Shown here one piece after another: positions 31,362-43,019 of a stretch of DNA of 64,000 nt (position 1 is its first letter; each line of letters begins with the position of its first letter). Location: positions 24,983,277 through 25,047,276 of the forward strand of contig CP092874.1 of the NCBI GenBank assembly GCA_030710605.1, in the 5' to 3' direction. Below the pieces are notes generated by a model. That model was not told the DNA's origin. It saw only the letters and a program-made list of their open reading frames with translations, and did not search any database. The translations under genes and the position numbers were made by a program. The stretch is from Cordylochernes scorpioides (lineage: Eukaryota; Arthropoda; Arachnida; Pseudoscorpiones; Chernetidae).

Positions 31362-34300
31362 TTAAGGTACATATCTATCCGGTGGTCTCCTCTCTCGTAG
31401 TGGATATCTCCGGGAAGGTGTAGATTCAGTTGGTGGTCCAGGTGTAGATTCTGCTACTATTGTAGCAGGAGTCAGGGGACTTGACGTCTGAGGCCTTGGG
31501 TAGCTTATTCCTTCTTCTGATGACGAAACATCCTTTCTCTCCATACTTCTCCTCATATAGTTAGTGTGTACTTTCCTTTCTATTCCATCAGTTTCTATCA
31601 TACAGCTGTTGCTTCCCACTATTCTCTTTACAATCCCAAACATCCATTTCGGTTTTCCTCTTTCCATCCATCTGTATCTTACTCTATCATTTACTTTGTA
31701 GCTATTGTTCTGTTTTTTATTTTTCAATCTCCCCACTCTTACTGATTTCTTGCTCAACATGGAAATCTTCGTTCTAATCTCGCGATTTAAAAATATTCCA
31801 GCCGGGGATTTCTCCGTTCTAGTCAAAGGACTCAGTCTATATGCATATAAAGCCTTAATCAAAGCAAACTCAAGGGGCAATTCCCTTTCCTCCGAAATAA
31901 TTCTTTTCATAGTTTTTTTTATCTCTCTTACAGACACTTCCGCTAGTCCGTTGCTCTCCGGATGGTAAGCGGGGCTGAACATCGCATGTATGCCATTTCT
32001 TTCGAAAAATGTCTTTATTTCATAACTTCTAAACGGGGGCCCATTATCCATTACCGCCACCTCCGGGATACCATATCTCGCCAAACATTCTCTCAAAAAG
32101 TCTATGCAGAATCCCGCCGATGTATTTGGAACCATTTGACATTCTATCCAATTAGAATGCGCATCCACCAATATCAAAAAAGTTTTTCCCGCAAAATAGA
32201 AATAGTCAAGATGAATTCTCTTCCAAACTTTGTTTGGTGGAGTCCACTCGGTAAATTCCTGTTTTGGCAGCTTTGATGTGTTTTCCATACAAGTGCTACA
32301 GCTTTTAGACAGTTTCTCAATTTGCTCATCCATTCCCGGCCAATAGACAGAACTTCTGGCCAGAGTTTTCATTTTATTTACTCCAATATGATTTTCATGG
32401 ATGATTTTCAAAACATATTCTCTTAAGGAATCGGGGATGATCATTCTATTTCCGAAAAACAGGCAATTTCTTACTATTGTTATCTCGTTTTTAATTCTAT
32501 TATAAGGTTTTATATCTACCTCTGAGTCAACATCATACCTATCGTACTTGACTAACTTATATAGTTTTCTAAGAGTTGGATCTTCTTGGGTTTTGTACGA
32601 TACCAAGACGTAATCTAATATCGAATTTTCTATTAATAATATTTCTCCCATTTCCTCTTCCTTCTCCCCTTTTTCAGGATTTGGAAATCTTGAAAGAAAA
32701 TCTGCAAGAGGTATTTCACTTCCCTTAGTATACTTAATTTCAAAATTAAAATTTGATATTGAGAGTGACCATCTATGTAATCTATTTGCCACTAAGGCTG
32801 GTAAATTATTTTTATCGCCAAAAATGGCTAGTAATGGTTTGTGATCTGTATTAATAATAAATTTTCTTCCGTAAAGGAATTGTTTTAGCCTGTTTAAGGT
32901 AAAGAATATTGCTAATCCTTCTTTTTCTATTTGGGAATATTTCTTTTCTGTGTCATTTAGTGTTCTTGAAACAAAAGTAATTGGTTTCTCAGTGCCGTCT
33001 ACAATATGGGAAATATATCCTCCAATACCATAATTTGATGCATCACAAGTAACATAAAGAGGTAAATCTTGCGAATAATGCGTCAAACAAGTTTTTGTAC
33101 TAATCAAATTTTTACATTTTTCGAAAGCCTGATCATGTTCATTTTTCCAATTCCAATTATAACTTCTTTTCAATAGAGAGAATAAAGGATTTGCATGTAT
33201 GGATAAATTTCTAACGAATTTACTGTAGAATGACAACATGCCCAAGAAAGATTTCAATTCTGAAATGTTACTCGGTTTAGGACATTTTTTTATACTGTCC
33301 AGTTTATCCTCAAGGGGATAGATTCCATTTTTATTTATTTTATGTCCCAAATAATCGATTTCATCAACAAAAAACAAAGATTTTTCTTTATTAATTGAAA
33401 AATTAAAATCCGATAATTTATTCATGACTGTTTCAATATCTGAAATATGCTCATTTACATCAGACGATGCTACAAGAATATCGTCTAAATATATTATTAC
33501 ATTTTTAAGACCGGAAAAAATATTGTCCATAGTTCTTTGGAAAATAGTTGCTCCGGACTTGATACCGAAGGGCAGCCTTTTATATTTAAAAAGGCCTTTA
33601 TGGGTAGAAATAACTGTCAATTTTTGAGATTCCTCGTCTAGAAGTATCTGATGGTATGCGCTTGAAAGATCAATTTTACTAAATATACTTTTACCAAAAA
33701 ATGAATGTAAAACATTATCGATGTTCGGTATCGGATACTTTACATCCTCGATAAATGGATTTAAGGTTCTTTTAAAGTCCGCGCAAATTCTAATTTTGCC
33801 GTTTTTCTTAGGGACGCATACTAGCGGTGAAGCTATTGGGCTATCCACTATATTTTCAATAATATCATTATTCAATAAAAATAATAGTTCTTCCTCAATT
33901 AAATTTCTAATAGCAAAGGGAGCAGGTCTAAATCTATAAAATTTTGGTGCAAAATTATTTTTTACATTAATGTGTACGGAAATATCCTTTATTGGCAAGA
34001 CTATATCTTTGAAAAGTTTACAATATTTATTAAAAATAAAATTAGTATCAAAATTATTATTTTGTTGGACATTAATTTGTACCATATCAAAATATACTAT
34101 CCAGTCTTTTCCTATGAGAAATTTATTATTTTCAATATTTGTTACTATTAAGTTTAAATGGCCTATTTTATTTTTATATCTTACTTTTACTTTACATTCT
34201 CCAATAGAGGAAATGCCCTTTCCTTGATAATCGGTTAAATAACATTTAGACGGAAATAATTTAACATGTTCAAAATATTTTAAAAATAGATCTTTTGACA

Positions 34301-35066
34301 TAGTTGTTAAAGCTGCACCCGTGTCAATTTCTGCTAAGAATTTTATGTCGAAGACATACAAAATACTTTCAAATTTATTAGCCAGATATTCTATGTTATT
34401 GATGGACTCACCATTCTTTCCCGAAAATGATTCTCCGTGGGCAGATGCTTCGCTCTTTCTTGATTGAAAATATCCATTCTTAGATTTTGAATGACAAACA
34501 GTCGATATATGTCCCAATTGTTTACAAGAATAGCAGAAAGAATTTCTAAAAAAACATCTGTCCGAATGATGATTCATCTTTCCACAATGTTTGCATTTAG
34601 AATGTAATTTGTTTATTTCTTTAGTTTCAGCATAAGACTTCATTTTCAACACATTACAATCTACCGATTCTATTGTGGTAGCAATATTTACTGCCATATT
34701 AAAAGTGAGCTCAGGCTCTTGAAGTAATCTTTTCAAAATAACTTGATTAGAAACGCCTGCAATGAATTTATCCCTTAGGTGTTCTTCAATATTTAAGCCA
34801 AAATTACATTTATTAGCTTGTTTTTTTAATTTAAGGACATATTCTTCTATTTTTTCTCCATGTTCCTGAATCAATTGGCTGAACTCATATCTTTCAAAAA
34901 TAATATTTAGCTTAGGTGTAAAATGAGTAAGTAGAACACTAACAATTTCTTCAAATTCTAATGCACAAACATCTCTAGGTGAGATCAATTCTTTCAGAAT
35001 TCCATAAGTATTTGGTCCAATAGACATAATAAAAAAAAGGAACAATCTTCTTACCTTCAATTTCAT
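31362..35066 (-). CDS. Gag-Pol polyprotein of gypsy 1, 5' end frame-broken
   Basis: 1234 codons in one frame. Gag remainder at 1-120; two CCHC knuckles at about 159-192 (CKHCGKMNHHSDRC, CYSCKQLGHISTVC); retropepsin DTGA at about 249; RT with SKIDLSSAYHQI and the YLDD box at about 527; RNase H (TCDASNYGIGG) at about 675; integrase HHCC zinc region at about 890-925; integrase core with Asp (HLDYFY, ~951), Asp (VMDNGPP, ~1008) and Glu (GLAEVSV, ~1041). All catalytic residues are present. The real gag start is upstream at 35157 in another frame (35157-34975); the switch falls near an A-run at about 35029-35037, so the full reading frame is broken once. The K02A2.6/Mag-like lineage is a guess from motif style. 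Confidence 0.88.
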   Translation of the reverse strand: MKLKVRRLFLFFIMSIGPNTYGILKELISPRDVCALEFEEIVSVLLTHFTPKLNIIFERYEFSQLIQEHGEKIEEYVLKLKKQANKCNFGLNIEEHLRDKFIAGVSNQVILKRLLQEPELTFNMAVNIATTIESVDCNVLKMKSYAETKEINKLHSKCKHCGKMNHHSDRCFFRNSFCYSCKQLGHISTVCHSKSKNGYFQSRKSEASAHGESFSGKNGESINNIEYLANKFESILYVFDIKFLAEIDTGAALTTMSKDLFLKYFEHVKLFPSKCYLTDYQGKGISSIGECKVKVRYKNKIGHLNLIVTNIENNKFLIGKDWIVYFDMVQINVQQNNNFDTNFIFNKYCKLFKDIVLPIKDISVHINVKNNFAPKFYRFRPAPFAIRNLIEEELLFLLNNDIIENIVDSPIASPLVCVPKKNGKIRICADFKRTLNPFIEDVKYPIPNIDNVLHSFFGKSIFSKIDLSSAYHQILLDEESQKLTVISTHKGLFKYKRLPFGIKSGATIFQRTMDNIFSGLKNVIIYLDDILVASSDVNEHISDIETVMNKLSDFNFSINKEKSLFFVDEIDYLGHKINKNGIYPLEDKLDSIKKCPKPSNISELKSFLGMLSFYSKFVRNLSIHANPLFSLLKRSYNWNWKNEHDQAFEKCKNLISTKTCLTHYSQDLPLYVTCDASNYGIGGYISHIVDGTEKPITFVSRTLNDTEKKYSQIEKEGLAIFFTLNRLKQFLYGRKFIINTDHKPLLAIFGDKNNLPALVANRLHRWSLSISNFNFEIKYTKGSEIPLADFLSRFPNPEKGEKEEEMGEILLIENSILDYVLVSYKTQEDPTLRKLYKLVKYDRYDVDSEVDIKPYNRIKNEITIVRNCLFFGNRMIIPDSLREYVLKIIHENHIGVNKMKTLARSSVYWPGMDEQIEKLSKSCSTCMENTSKLPKQEFTEWTPPNKVWKRIHLDYFYFAGKTFLILVDAHSNWIECQMVPNTSAGFCIDFLRECLARYGIPEVAVMDNGPPFRSYEIKTFFERNGIHAMFSPAYHPESNGLAEVSVREIKKTMKRIISEERELPLEFALIKALYAYRLSPLTRTEKSPAGIFLNREIRTKISMLSKKSVRVGRLKNKKQNNSYKVNDRVRYRWMERGKPKWMFGIVKRIVGSNSCMIETDGIERKVHTNYMRRSMERKDVSSSEEGISYPRPQTSSPLTPATIVAESTPGPPTESTPSRRYPLRERRPPDRYVP

Positions 35067-35157
35067 TCACAAAAATGTACTGTTTGAATCGTTGAATATA
35101 GTTTTCAAAAGGTTCTTCTTTCATTACATAAGGTTCGAACGAAAGCCTCGTCGCCAT
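34975..35157 (-). pseudogene. Gag N-terminal frame of gypsy 1
   Basis: 60 codons beginning MATRLSFEPYVMKEE. The ATG (35157-35155) is part of the PBS sequence ATGGCGACGAGG. The frame continues the polyprotein's N-terminus until the A-run near 35035 shifts it; beyond that it is out of frame. Confidence 0.7.
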
Positions 35158-35432
35158 TGTTAATTTTGATGTTTAATTAATTTTCTAGAAATTTATATCA
35201 AACAGAAGAAGTCTGCACTTATAAAAAAAAAAGAAGTTTATTTTTCTTCCCTAAGAATATTTACATGCAACTCAAGCAAAACTAAAATTAAAATTAAAAT
35301 TGAACGAACAAAATTTACATATCTTTTGATAGATTGAATTTACCTTTTCTTGGTCAAAAAACAATAGAAAAATAAATTAATTAATATTCAATCACTCATA
35401 TTTAATTATTTTTTTTAAGTTCATCCACATCA
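35158..35432 (-). repeat. 5' LTR of gypsy 1
   Basis: 275 bp, near-identical to the 3' LTR. Confidence 0.9.
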
Positions 35433-36808
35433 GATTTATTTATGGATTGCTCTATTTTCAAAATTCTTTTTTTGTAAGCGAATAAATAAACAAGAGTTGA
35501 GCTTTCAGGAAGGAGTCTTCATCAATATGAAGTTAAGAAAAGATAGCATGACAAAACCTAATAACGCTATCCAATATAATACCATTTTTTAAAGTCTCAG
35601 ATTAAAGAGATATTTCCGAAAGCTTAGCTCTTGTTTTGTATTCTTTTATAATAAAAGCATTTGCGCTTACGGAATTTTTTTATACAGGGATTTTAAAAAT
35701 AGGGGAATGACTACTATATGCTTTTCAGCCCTAAAAGACTTTACATTTGGGCTTGGGACTGGCAAATGTGGTATTAAGAATAGTACTAAAGTGAATTTGT
35801 ACTGAGATCATATAGATAAATTAAGAAAAAAAAGATAGGGCAAATCATAAGCAACTTTTATTTGCATGATCAGGCGACGCCTTTTTTCCCCCCTTAATCT
35901 GCCCCACATAATGTTTTTTTTTCTTTTTTACAAAAGTTGAAAACTCTTCAGAATGTTGTTCATTAATGTGGAATTCGATGCCAAGTCGGTATTAACGAAT
36001 ATAAACTGTATCTACAATCACATCTACAGAATCAAAAATTTGTTAAGAAGTCTGAATAACTCTTTGTGTAGGATAGTAGATATCAATCAAAGCCATGAAT
36101 AATCCATTATCTGTAGTGCCCCACTAAGAGTCTCCAATTCTTTTTTTAAAAAAACCTTCCATTAAGATTCCCAGGATAAAAAAAAAATAGTAATTTGTCA
36201 ATCCATTCATTACTGGGACATAAATTTTGGATTCCGTTTTTTTTTTTTTTTTTTTGCACGCGGAGTGAAAATATCTTTTTGGGGGTGGANNNNNNNNNNN
36301 NNNNNNNNNNNNNNNNNNNNNNNNNNNNNNNNNNNNNNNNNNNNNNNNNNNNNNNNNNNNNNNNNNNNNNNNNNNNNNNNNNNNNNNNNTGGAGGGTGGC
36401 TGTTTGGAACCTATGAAGGTGGTAGGTGTCTGTGGTCGTCAACAGTTTGATCTTCCTGGTGACAATGTGAATCGGTAGAATCGTCTTTTGATATTTTTTC
36501 AGCATCGGCTTTGATGTCTTTGATCTAATCATAATCCATACAGGTTTTTAACACTGATCTAAAACCTGAACAGAAACTTTGACTATCACAACAACATCCG
36601 CCTAAAATGTAGACGGGTTACACTTACATCGCCCGCTCAAGTCCATCTGGGGATTTTTCCGGGCTCACCTGAAGATGGTTCAGTGGTGGGTCTGGTAAGG
36701 AGAGCAAGTCAAGAGGTGAGTCCTGGATATGTACAGGTTATAGATACTGTAGTGAGCAGATAGTTTAAAAAAAAGGTTTTGACTATCACAAAATAACTTA
36801 TATATATA
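35433..36808. other. MITE end, AT-rich DNA and assembly gap
   Basis: 35433-35462 completes the MITE split by gypsy 1. 35735-35780 holds a fragment (GGGCTTGGGACTGGCAAATG) of the dispersed repeat at 5471. 36290-36389 is a 100-N gap next to a long T-run. No gene. Confidence 0.6.
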
Positions 36809-37462
36809 CTAGCCGAGTGGCCCGGGCAACGCCCGGGTTTTACCCGACTGGACCCGGCTTCGCCTGTGTAGTGTTCGAGCGAGGTTTACTCATGAATGAA
36901 TAGAGGCCCCAACTGTTTGTAAACTCAATGTGATGAATTTTCTTTCAGCAAAATGGAGATAAATTGCAAACAGCAATATCGAAAATGCTTGTGAAAAAAT
37001 CTGAAATATAGGATCCATTTCACAAACACATCTAATGAATAGAGTGCTGTTTGGAGGAGTGGTCTAAACTGTTAATTTTTAAAAACCATGACCCGGGATC
37101 ATTGAATGCAGATTTAGACACTTTGTTCTGAAAAAAAAAATTGCCCCAATGGCTCCTGATTCTTGAAAAAGTCCAACCCCTCCAGTGAGTGCAAGTAACC
37201 AAACAGGGCTTTTATTCTTAAAAATTAAAAAAAAAATCTAATGATTAGTTTGAATAAAGGAAAATGGTCGGCACAACCTGAAAATTTCACTTTGTCCACT
37301 TCACTCTCGGCTGTCCAAGAACAAACAGCCAGAGCAAACATTTTAAAGGGCACCTAATCCGGCACTTACATTTCTAAATAGTTAATTTGCATAATTTTCT
37401 AATAGTCAAGGGCAATTTTAAAAATACCAAAAAAGCAAGACCAAATAAAAAAATATATATAT

Positions 37463-37585
37463 ATGTGTGATGTTTCACTAACAGCATTGTTGCCATATAA
37501 AGACAAAATTACTGAATGTATTCAGTACCTTTGTCTGAAGATAGCCAAAATGTAACTGAAACCACACATAATGTAATTATTTGTA
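37463..37585. repeat. Foldback within Helitron (two copies)
   Basis: GTGTGATGTTTCACTAACAG pairs with ...AACTGAAACCACACATAAT around a GAATGTATTC centre. The second copy at 40507-40622 is better preserved. Confidence 0.6.
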
Positions 37586-37629
37586 TTCGGTCTTGCTTCC
37601 TTTTTTTTTGTAATTATCCCTAGTACGCG

Positions 37630-37715
37630 TGGTACAGGCCATGATAACCATGGTGGGTAGGTAGCGACTGCTTTTACTGTAAGCGCACCACATGTCTACA
37701 AATGTGATACATTGC
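37630..37715 (-). repeat. Single diverged 78-bp satellite monomer
   Basis: GGCCATGATAACCATGGTGG, a gap, then ACTGTAAGCGCACCACATGT and CTACAAATGTG align in order with the array-1 unit. It lies inside the Helitron. Confidence 0.75.
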
Positions 37716-38701
37716 TACCAGCTAAATGCATTTTCACTATGGTGTGATTTCCACATGATGGATCTGTAGACACATTATAATCTCTCCAGAGCTTAAGGTA
37801 GCAAACAGTACTTTCACATTATATAAATATCAATGCCAAAAGCCAGAGTTATGATAGCTGTTGCAGTGTAATGTAGACCTGCAGGATGGGAAAAAGCAAT
37901 ATTATTTCCGGCTTTAATTTTAAAAGTATTATGAAACGTTAAAGATAGAATCTTAACTTTTGAAGAATGAAAAAATGCTAACTTGATGTGTATTAATTTA
38001 GTCTAAAAACAAACAGCATGTAAAAGTAAGCACCAATCGAAAGCATTTATTAGCTCTAACAGTGCTGCCCCCAGTGGTAAAAGCTTGGAGCTAACGCTTC
38101 ACGGGTTGGTAAAGTTTATGTTAATAATACATTAACTTAACAATATTCCATGTCTTGCTAACACAAATTTTAAAAATAACATGCATAAAAATAAAGCAAT
38201 TCTTAAAATCATAAATGAAGCATCATTAAATTAAATGGGAGAGAAATGGTGTTCCAAAATTTTTTTTTGTTGTAAAACTTTGACCTTTATATTTTTACAA
38301 ATTCTTAAAGTATATAACCCAAACCAAATTGTCTATAAAATTCTGCAAACAAATATAATATTATAGAGGCATGAAAATACCAATGGTGTAAAAATCAAAA
38401 CAGCAAAGTTATCCTGATAAATGCAATGAGCTATGATAAGGTGTGTTGCAGGCTAACAAAAACCTTAATTGAACCAGAAATGTTGATACCATAAAAAAAA
38501 ATAAAAAACAATTTTCAAGAATAGAGTTATGTAAATGAATTAAATGTGAAAAAATTAAAATAAAATAAAGTAAAAAAAGCTTTATTGATGAAACTACAGT
38601 AGAGCAATAATGATAACAAATTATTCATAAATTATGTAGTTACAAAAGTCAAGCTTCCCAAAATCATTATTCGAAGAAATCTCTTTCAAAATTGTCAAAA
38701 T

Positions 38702-38932
38702 CTATATCAAAGCCCCCTGATAAACAATTTTGCGTGTCTTGCTAAAAGTAGAACTAAAGACAAATAAATTTTTAGGGCTGGAAACACGGGAGCATGCTAC
38801 ATAGAGTTGCCCATGCGAGAAACAGGGAGACTCAAGATGCACACCAACTACTTGCAATGTTTGACCCTGAAGCATGCTGAACCCTAGAGCTATTGGAACG
38901 CTGAGAAAGTTTGCTTCTCCTATGGCTTGGCA
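38702..38932 (-). pseudogene. Helitron helicase (Pif1-like) C-terminal exon relic
   Basis: 76 codons to a stop, read by hand. It contains QGQTLQVVGVHLESPCFSHG and QLYVACSRVSSPKNLFVF, the conserved helicase motif V/VI region and C-terminal end of RepHel proteins. A short deletion precedes QGQT compared with the usual spacing. An AG (TTTGTAG) immediately upstream could be a 3' splice site. No Rep (HUH) motif or earlier helicase motifs were found in this element, so it is not autonomous. Confidence 0.8.
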
Positions 38933-39275
38933 TACCTACAAACACAAAGCATTAGTAAAAATAAAAATAAGGATAACTGAAAAATGTAAAACATAAAGGA
39001 CTGAGATTGAAAAAAAAATTCAAAAATAGTGTATTAAAATAAGCGCGACTCATGACTAAGGCCAAAATAAAAAAAAGCATAGAAATATTCTGAAAGGAGG
39101 GGAAAAATGCATAAAACTCAGCGAAAACGTAAAACAACTGATTAAAAAAAATCAAATGGAAGAAGACGAAAAAAAAAAAATACAATTAGCTGAAAAAATA
39201 TGCACAACAAATATGAGTAGAACATACATAGATATATATGAGCAGCTACATATTATGAAGCAGATAAATCTAAAT

Positions 39276-39605
39276 CAGTGATTCTCAACCAATGTGCCGC
39301 GGTAATTTTGTGTGCCGCGAAATTCTAAAAATGTGGCGCTGAATTTTAGGCATATGATTATGTTCACGTTTGTAATGGTTTTTCTTTTTTTCTTTTTCAT
39401 TTTTTTACTTTTTAAAATAACGAAATTAGCAAATTGAATGTTAGAGATGTATATTACTTAGATTTTGCATAGAAATATTGATACATAATTTGAATTTTCT
39501 TGCATTCAAGTTAGCAAAAGTGTGCCGCGAAATTCTAAAATTGTGCCGCCAAATTTTCAAATCTTTAAAATAATGCCGCAACAAAAAAAAGGTTGAGAAT
39601 CACTG
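39276..39605. mobile_element. Non-autonomous hAT element
   Basis: 330 bp with 15-bp TIRs CAGTGATTCTCAACC and the complement. Flanked by 8-bp ATCTAAAT and ATCTAAAA, a hAT-sized target duplication with one mismatch. The interior repeats TGTGCCGCGAAATTCTAAAA twice. Inserted in the Helitron. Confidence 0.88.
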
Positions 39606-41820
39606 ATCTAAAAACTACCTAAACAAATGACAGCAAAACAAAAAAAAACAAAAAAAAAAGACAATGGAAGAAGGCCTAAAAAAAAGTCTAATTTGGTTGA
39701 AAAAACTGCCCAATAAATTGAGCCTATAGATATATGGACCCGGCTTCGCCCGGGTATTGTTCGAGTGGGGTTTACTCTTGAATGAATAGAGCCCCCAACT
39801 GTTTTTAAAACTTTAAGTAAAGAATTTTCTTTCAGCACAATGGAGATAAACTGCAAATATCAAAATTAAAAATTCTGGTAAAAATAATCTGAAATATAAG
39901 ATCAATTTCACAAACACATCTAATGTATAGAGTGCTTTTTTGGAGGAGTGGTCTAAACTGTTGATTTTTAAAAACCACGACCCGGGATCATTGAATGCAG
40001 ATTTAGACACTCTGTTCTGAAAAAAAAAAATTGCCCCAATGGCCCCTGATTCTTGAAAAAGTCAAACCCCTCCAGTGAGTGCAAGTAACCAAACTTGGCT
40101 TTGGTATCTAAAAAATGAAAAAAAAAATCAAAGGATTAGTGTGAATTAAGGGAAATGGGCCTCGCAACCTGAAAATTTCACTTTCTCCACTTCACTCTCG
40201 GCAGTTCAAGAAGAAACAGCCAGATTAAACATTTTTAAGGGCACCTAATCCGGCATGTACATCTATAGTTAAACAACTTTTAAAAATGTAATATATCTGC
40301 AATACTGAAATACCCAGACTTGGATTTTTTTTTTATTAGTTTATTGTTGGCAGTTTTAGGAAAATGTGGGAAATTAGATATTATTACAAAAGAATGTACT
40401 TTTTAAAATGGCATAAAATAATTAGGAAATTTGCATCATTTTCAAATAGTCAAGGGCAATGTTAAAAATATCAAAAAAGCAAGACCAAATAAAAAATAAA
40501 CGAATTATGTGTGATGTTTCAATAACAGCATTGTCACCTTATAAAGACAAAATTACTGAATGTATTCAGTACTTTTGTCTGAAGATGGTAACAATGCTGT
40601 TTCTGAAACCACACATAATTTATTTATTTGGATCTGGTCTTGCTTCCTTGTGATTTTTATCTATATTTCAAAATATACCTCAATTCTTTTTTACCTAAAA
40701 AGCTTTACATATATATTGCCAAGACCATAAATAAAGGTAAAATGTCAAATGAGTTATTAATTAACCCTATATGGGTCAGGATATATATCTAAATGCATTC
40801 ATATAAAAATATGGTTGAACCATATAAATATATATAAATGCTATTAGAGCATAAACATATTACATGGAACAAACATATAGTAAAATATATGTAGCAAGTT
40901 ATATTGTAAAACATACTTTTTTCAATAAATATACTTTTTACAACTTTAATAAAATTTATACGCACTCTAAATATAAGAAAGAAAAAAAATAGAATACTGT
41001 TCTAAAAATAATATACCTTATGAGATAAAATACTACACTTATCGTTAAAGATGTAGATCGTTATATTTACACTAATTAAAATTAAACGAAGCAAAATATA
41101 TGAATAAGCTGCGAAATAAATAATAATTCCAATTAATTTAAATTGAAAAAATATTACTAAATGATTAAATAAAATCTACCTTCTAAAAAGGAAAAGAAAT
41201 TTTTTCGAAATGCAATTTTTGTGCTTTTAGCCTAAATGTTAAACCAAAACCTCAACTCCCTACGTGCGAAATTTCACAATACAGTTTTAATTAACCCAGG
41301 TTCCGGGGGCGTATTTATTTGATAATGATCGATTAAAATTATTTTAAAAGAGTGTAAATATATAAAAATAATCTTACCTTTTAAAGACACACATTAATCG
41401 GGTAAAATTACAAAACAACAACGTGTAAAATTATTAACCAATCAGATTCATTTATCGTCGCGACCAGTGCGCCGCCAAGCGGTAAAAGGCTTGAACTAAG
41501 GAATTTTGGTTTAACATTTTTTAAAAATAGCACATTAAACCTTTTCGTTTTTTGAATAGCCTATATGTTAAACGAAATCTTCAGCTACCTACATGCAAAA
41601 TTCCATAATGATTGAGTCAGTAGATTTTGCGTGATGCGATAACAAACATCGATTTCGCATTTCATTTTTATAGATATAAAGGATAGGTCAATGGTCAATA
41701 ATAGATTAATTATTCACAGAAATATTCTCTAATTGCTTTCTTCAAACATATTGTATTAGTTAGAAAACAAATACGAGAATCATGGGACGAGTGTCTTTTG
41801 TAGGAAGCTTTATTTTAAAT

Positions 41821-41863
41821 CGCTCAAGCTTTCGGGCTGACCGGCCCTTCTACAGGAGACAAG
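41821..41863 (-). ncRNA. Hammerhead-like core of the left Penelope copy
   Basis: Minus strand TCCTGTAGAAGGGCCGGTCA then GCCCGAAAGC: CTGNNGA core, stem GGGC/GCCC, then GAAA. Penelope elements are known to carry hammerhead motifs. Helices I and III could not be confirmed and the core departs from CTGATGA. Confidence 0.35.
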
Positions 41864-42117
41864 TGAACAATGGCACATCAGGTACTATATAATAATCGGA
41901 CTATTTACATATTCAAAAATTAAAATTTTAAAAACTTTTTATAGGGATTTTGCATAACTAAGCAAAGTCGGGAGGAATAATTAACATAATAGTAAATTAT
42001 GGACAGTAGAAATTGACATGTATGATAATAGATACTGGATATAGTTGAGCCTGTAATATCTTATACTGTCTATGAGAGAGGAGGGGGGGGGAATCTACAC
42101 AGATGGAGGAAACAGGG

Positions 42118-43016
42118 CTATGGGAACAGAGATTGGTAGGATTCAGGAAGGTCGATATGTCTATTGATGGCGTGGAAGCCCTGGGAAACGAGAGCTTCCA
42201 AGGTGAGGCGCTGCTGCTTGTTGTGTATGCGGCTATAGTGCACAGATGGATTGGCCAGGTCGAAAGAGTGGTTGGTGGTTCGGATATGCTGGTATATGGC
42301 TGATTTCTCATCTTGTCTGGAGATGTTTTTTCTGTGTTCCTCGAGTCTTGTCCCTACGCTCCTGCCCGTCTCACCAACGTAGACAACATCGCAGTCAGCG
42401 CAGGGAATGGAGTAGACACAGCCAGACAAGAGAGATGGGTTAAATGGGCTATTGCTTTTAGTACCCGGGTTCCTAATGAGGGAACTGATGTTAGGGGAGT
42501 TGGAGTACAGGGTCCTGACTCCAAACTTGCTTAGGGCTCGGGCTATGGAGGAGCTAGTGGGGGAATATGGGAGGACACATATGGATTTATACACGGGGTT
42601 GGGAGCAGTGTGGTTGGGGTTGTGGAAATGGCGTAATATAAAAGACTTCGGGTATTGGAATTTTATGAGATTAGCTATGACTCTATTGGTTTCCATGGTT
42701 TTGAAATCAGAGGTGGAACAGTGGGTGTGTACTCGTTTAGACAGGGTTTTGACTGTGTTGATTTTGTGACTAAGGGGACAGAAGGAGTTGAAGTGAATAT
42801 AATTTGGTCTGAACGAGTTCTTGTAATGTACTGTGGAGTGGTATCTGGTTGGGGTCCGGATGATTAGGAAATCTAAGAAAGGGAGGGCGTTGTAGGTTTC
42901 GGTTTCATGGGTGAAGGAAAGGTCCGGATGGTAACTAATGAGTTTAGAGAGGATATTTTCAACCTGGCTTTTTGTGCATATGCAGAACACATCATCTATG
43001 TATCTACGCCAAAGGC
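42118..43016 (-). pseudogene. Penelope RT C-terminus and GIY-YIG endonuclease (left copy)
   Basis: Starts mid-RT at RLWRRYIDDVFCICTKSQVE (YIDD catalytic box), then SFTHETETYNALPFLDFLI, and ends with a GIY-YIG nuclease: CVYSIPCADCDVVYVGETG, R...GTRLEEH, and a downstream Glu-containing region. The longer open frame begins at 43110 only because it reads through the palindrome centre; the residues before RLWRR are antisense of the right copy. The 5' half of RT is missing, so it is not functional alone. Confidence 0.85.
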
Positions 43017-43019
43017 GGA

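Larger units (their letters stand above)
31051..35437 (-). mobile_element. Ty3/gypsy retrotransposon 1
   Basis: LTRs 31056-31331 and 35158-35432 begin TGTTAATT and end ACATCA; target duplication GATTT at 31051-31055 and 35433-35437. Minus-strand polypurine tract AAAAAAGGGGGAGT lies next to the 3' LTR (about 31332-31345). The PBS begins TGGCGACGAGG directly inside the 5' LTR (35156 leftward) and overlaps the first gag ATG. The LTRs look nearly identical by eye. Confidence 0.93.
36809..41674 (-). mobile_element. Helitron, 4.9 kb, degenerate
   Basis: On the minus strand it starts TCTATAAAAATGAAATGCGA at 41674 and ends with hairpin CCCGGGCGTTGCCCGGG and CTAG at 36809. It sits precisely between host A and T, as Helitrons do. 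Inside: a helicase C-terminal relic (38702-38932), a ~0.8-kb direct repeat (about 36840-37620 and 39737-40660), a hAT MITE and one 78-bp satellite monomer. The second internal repeat begins with another GC-hairpin block (39737), suggesting an internal duplication or a nested sister element. Confidence 0.8.
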
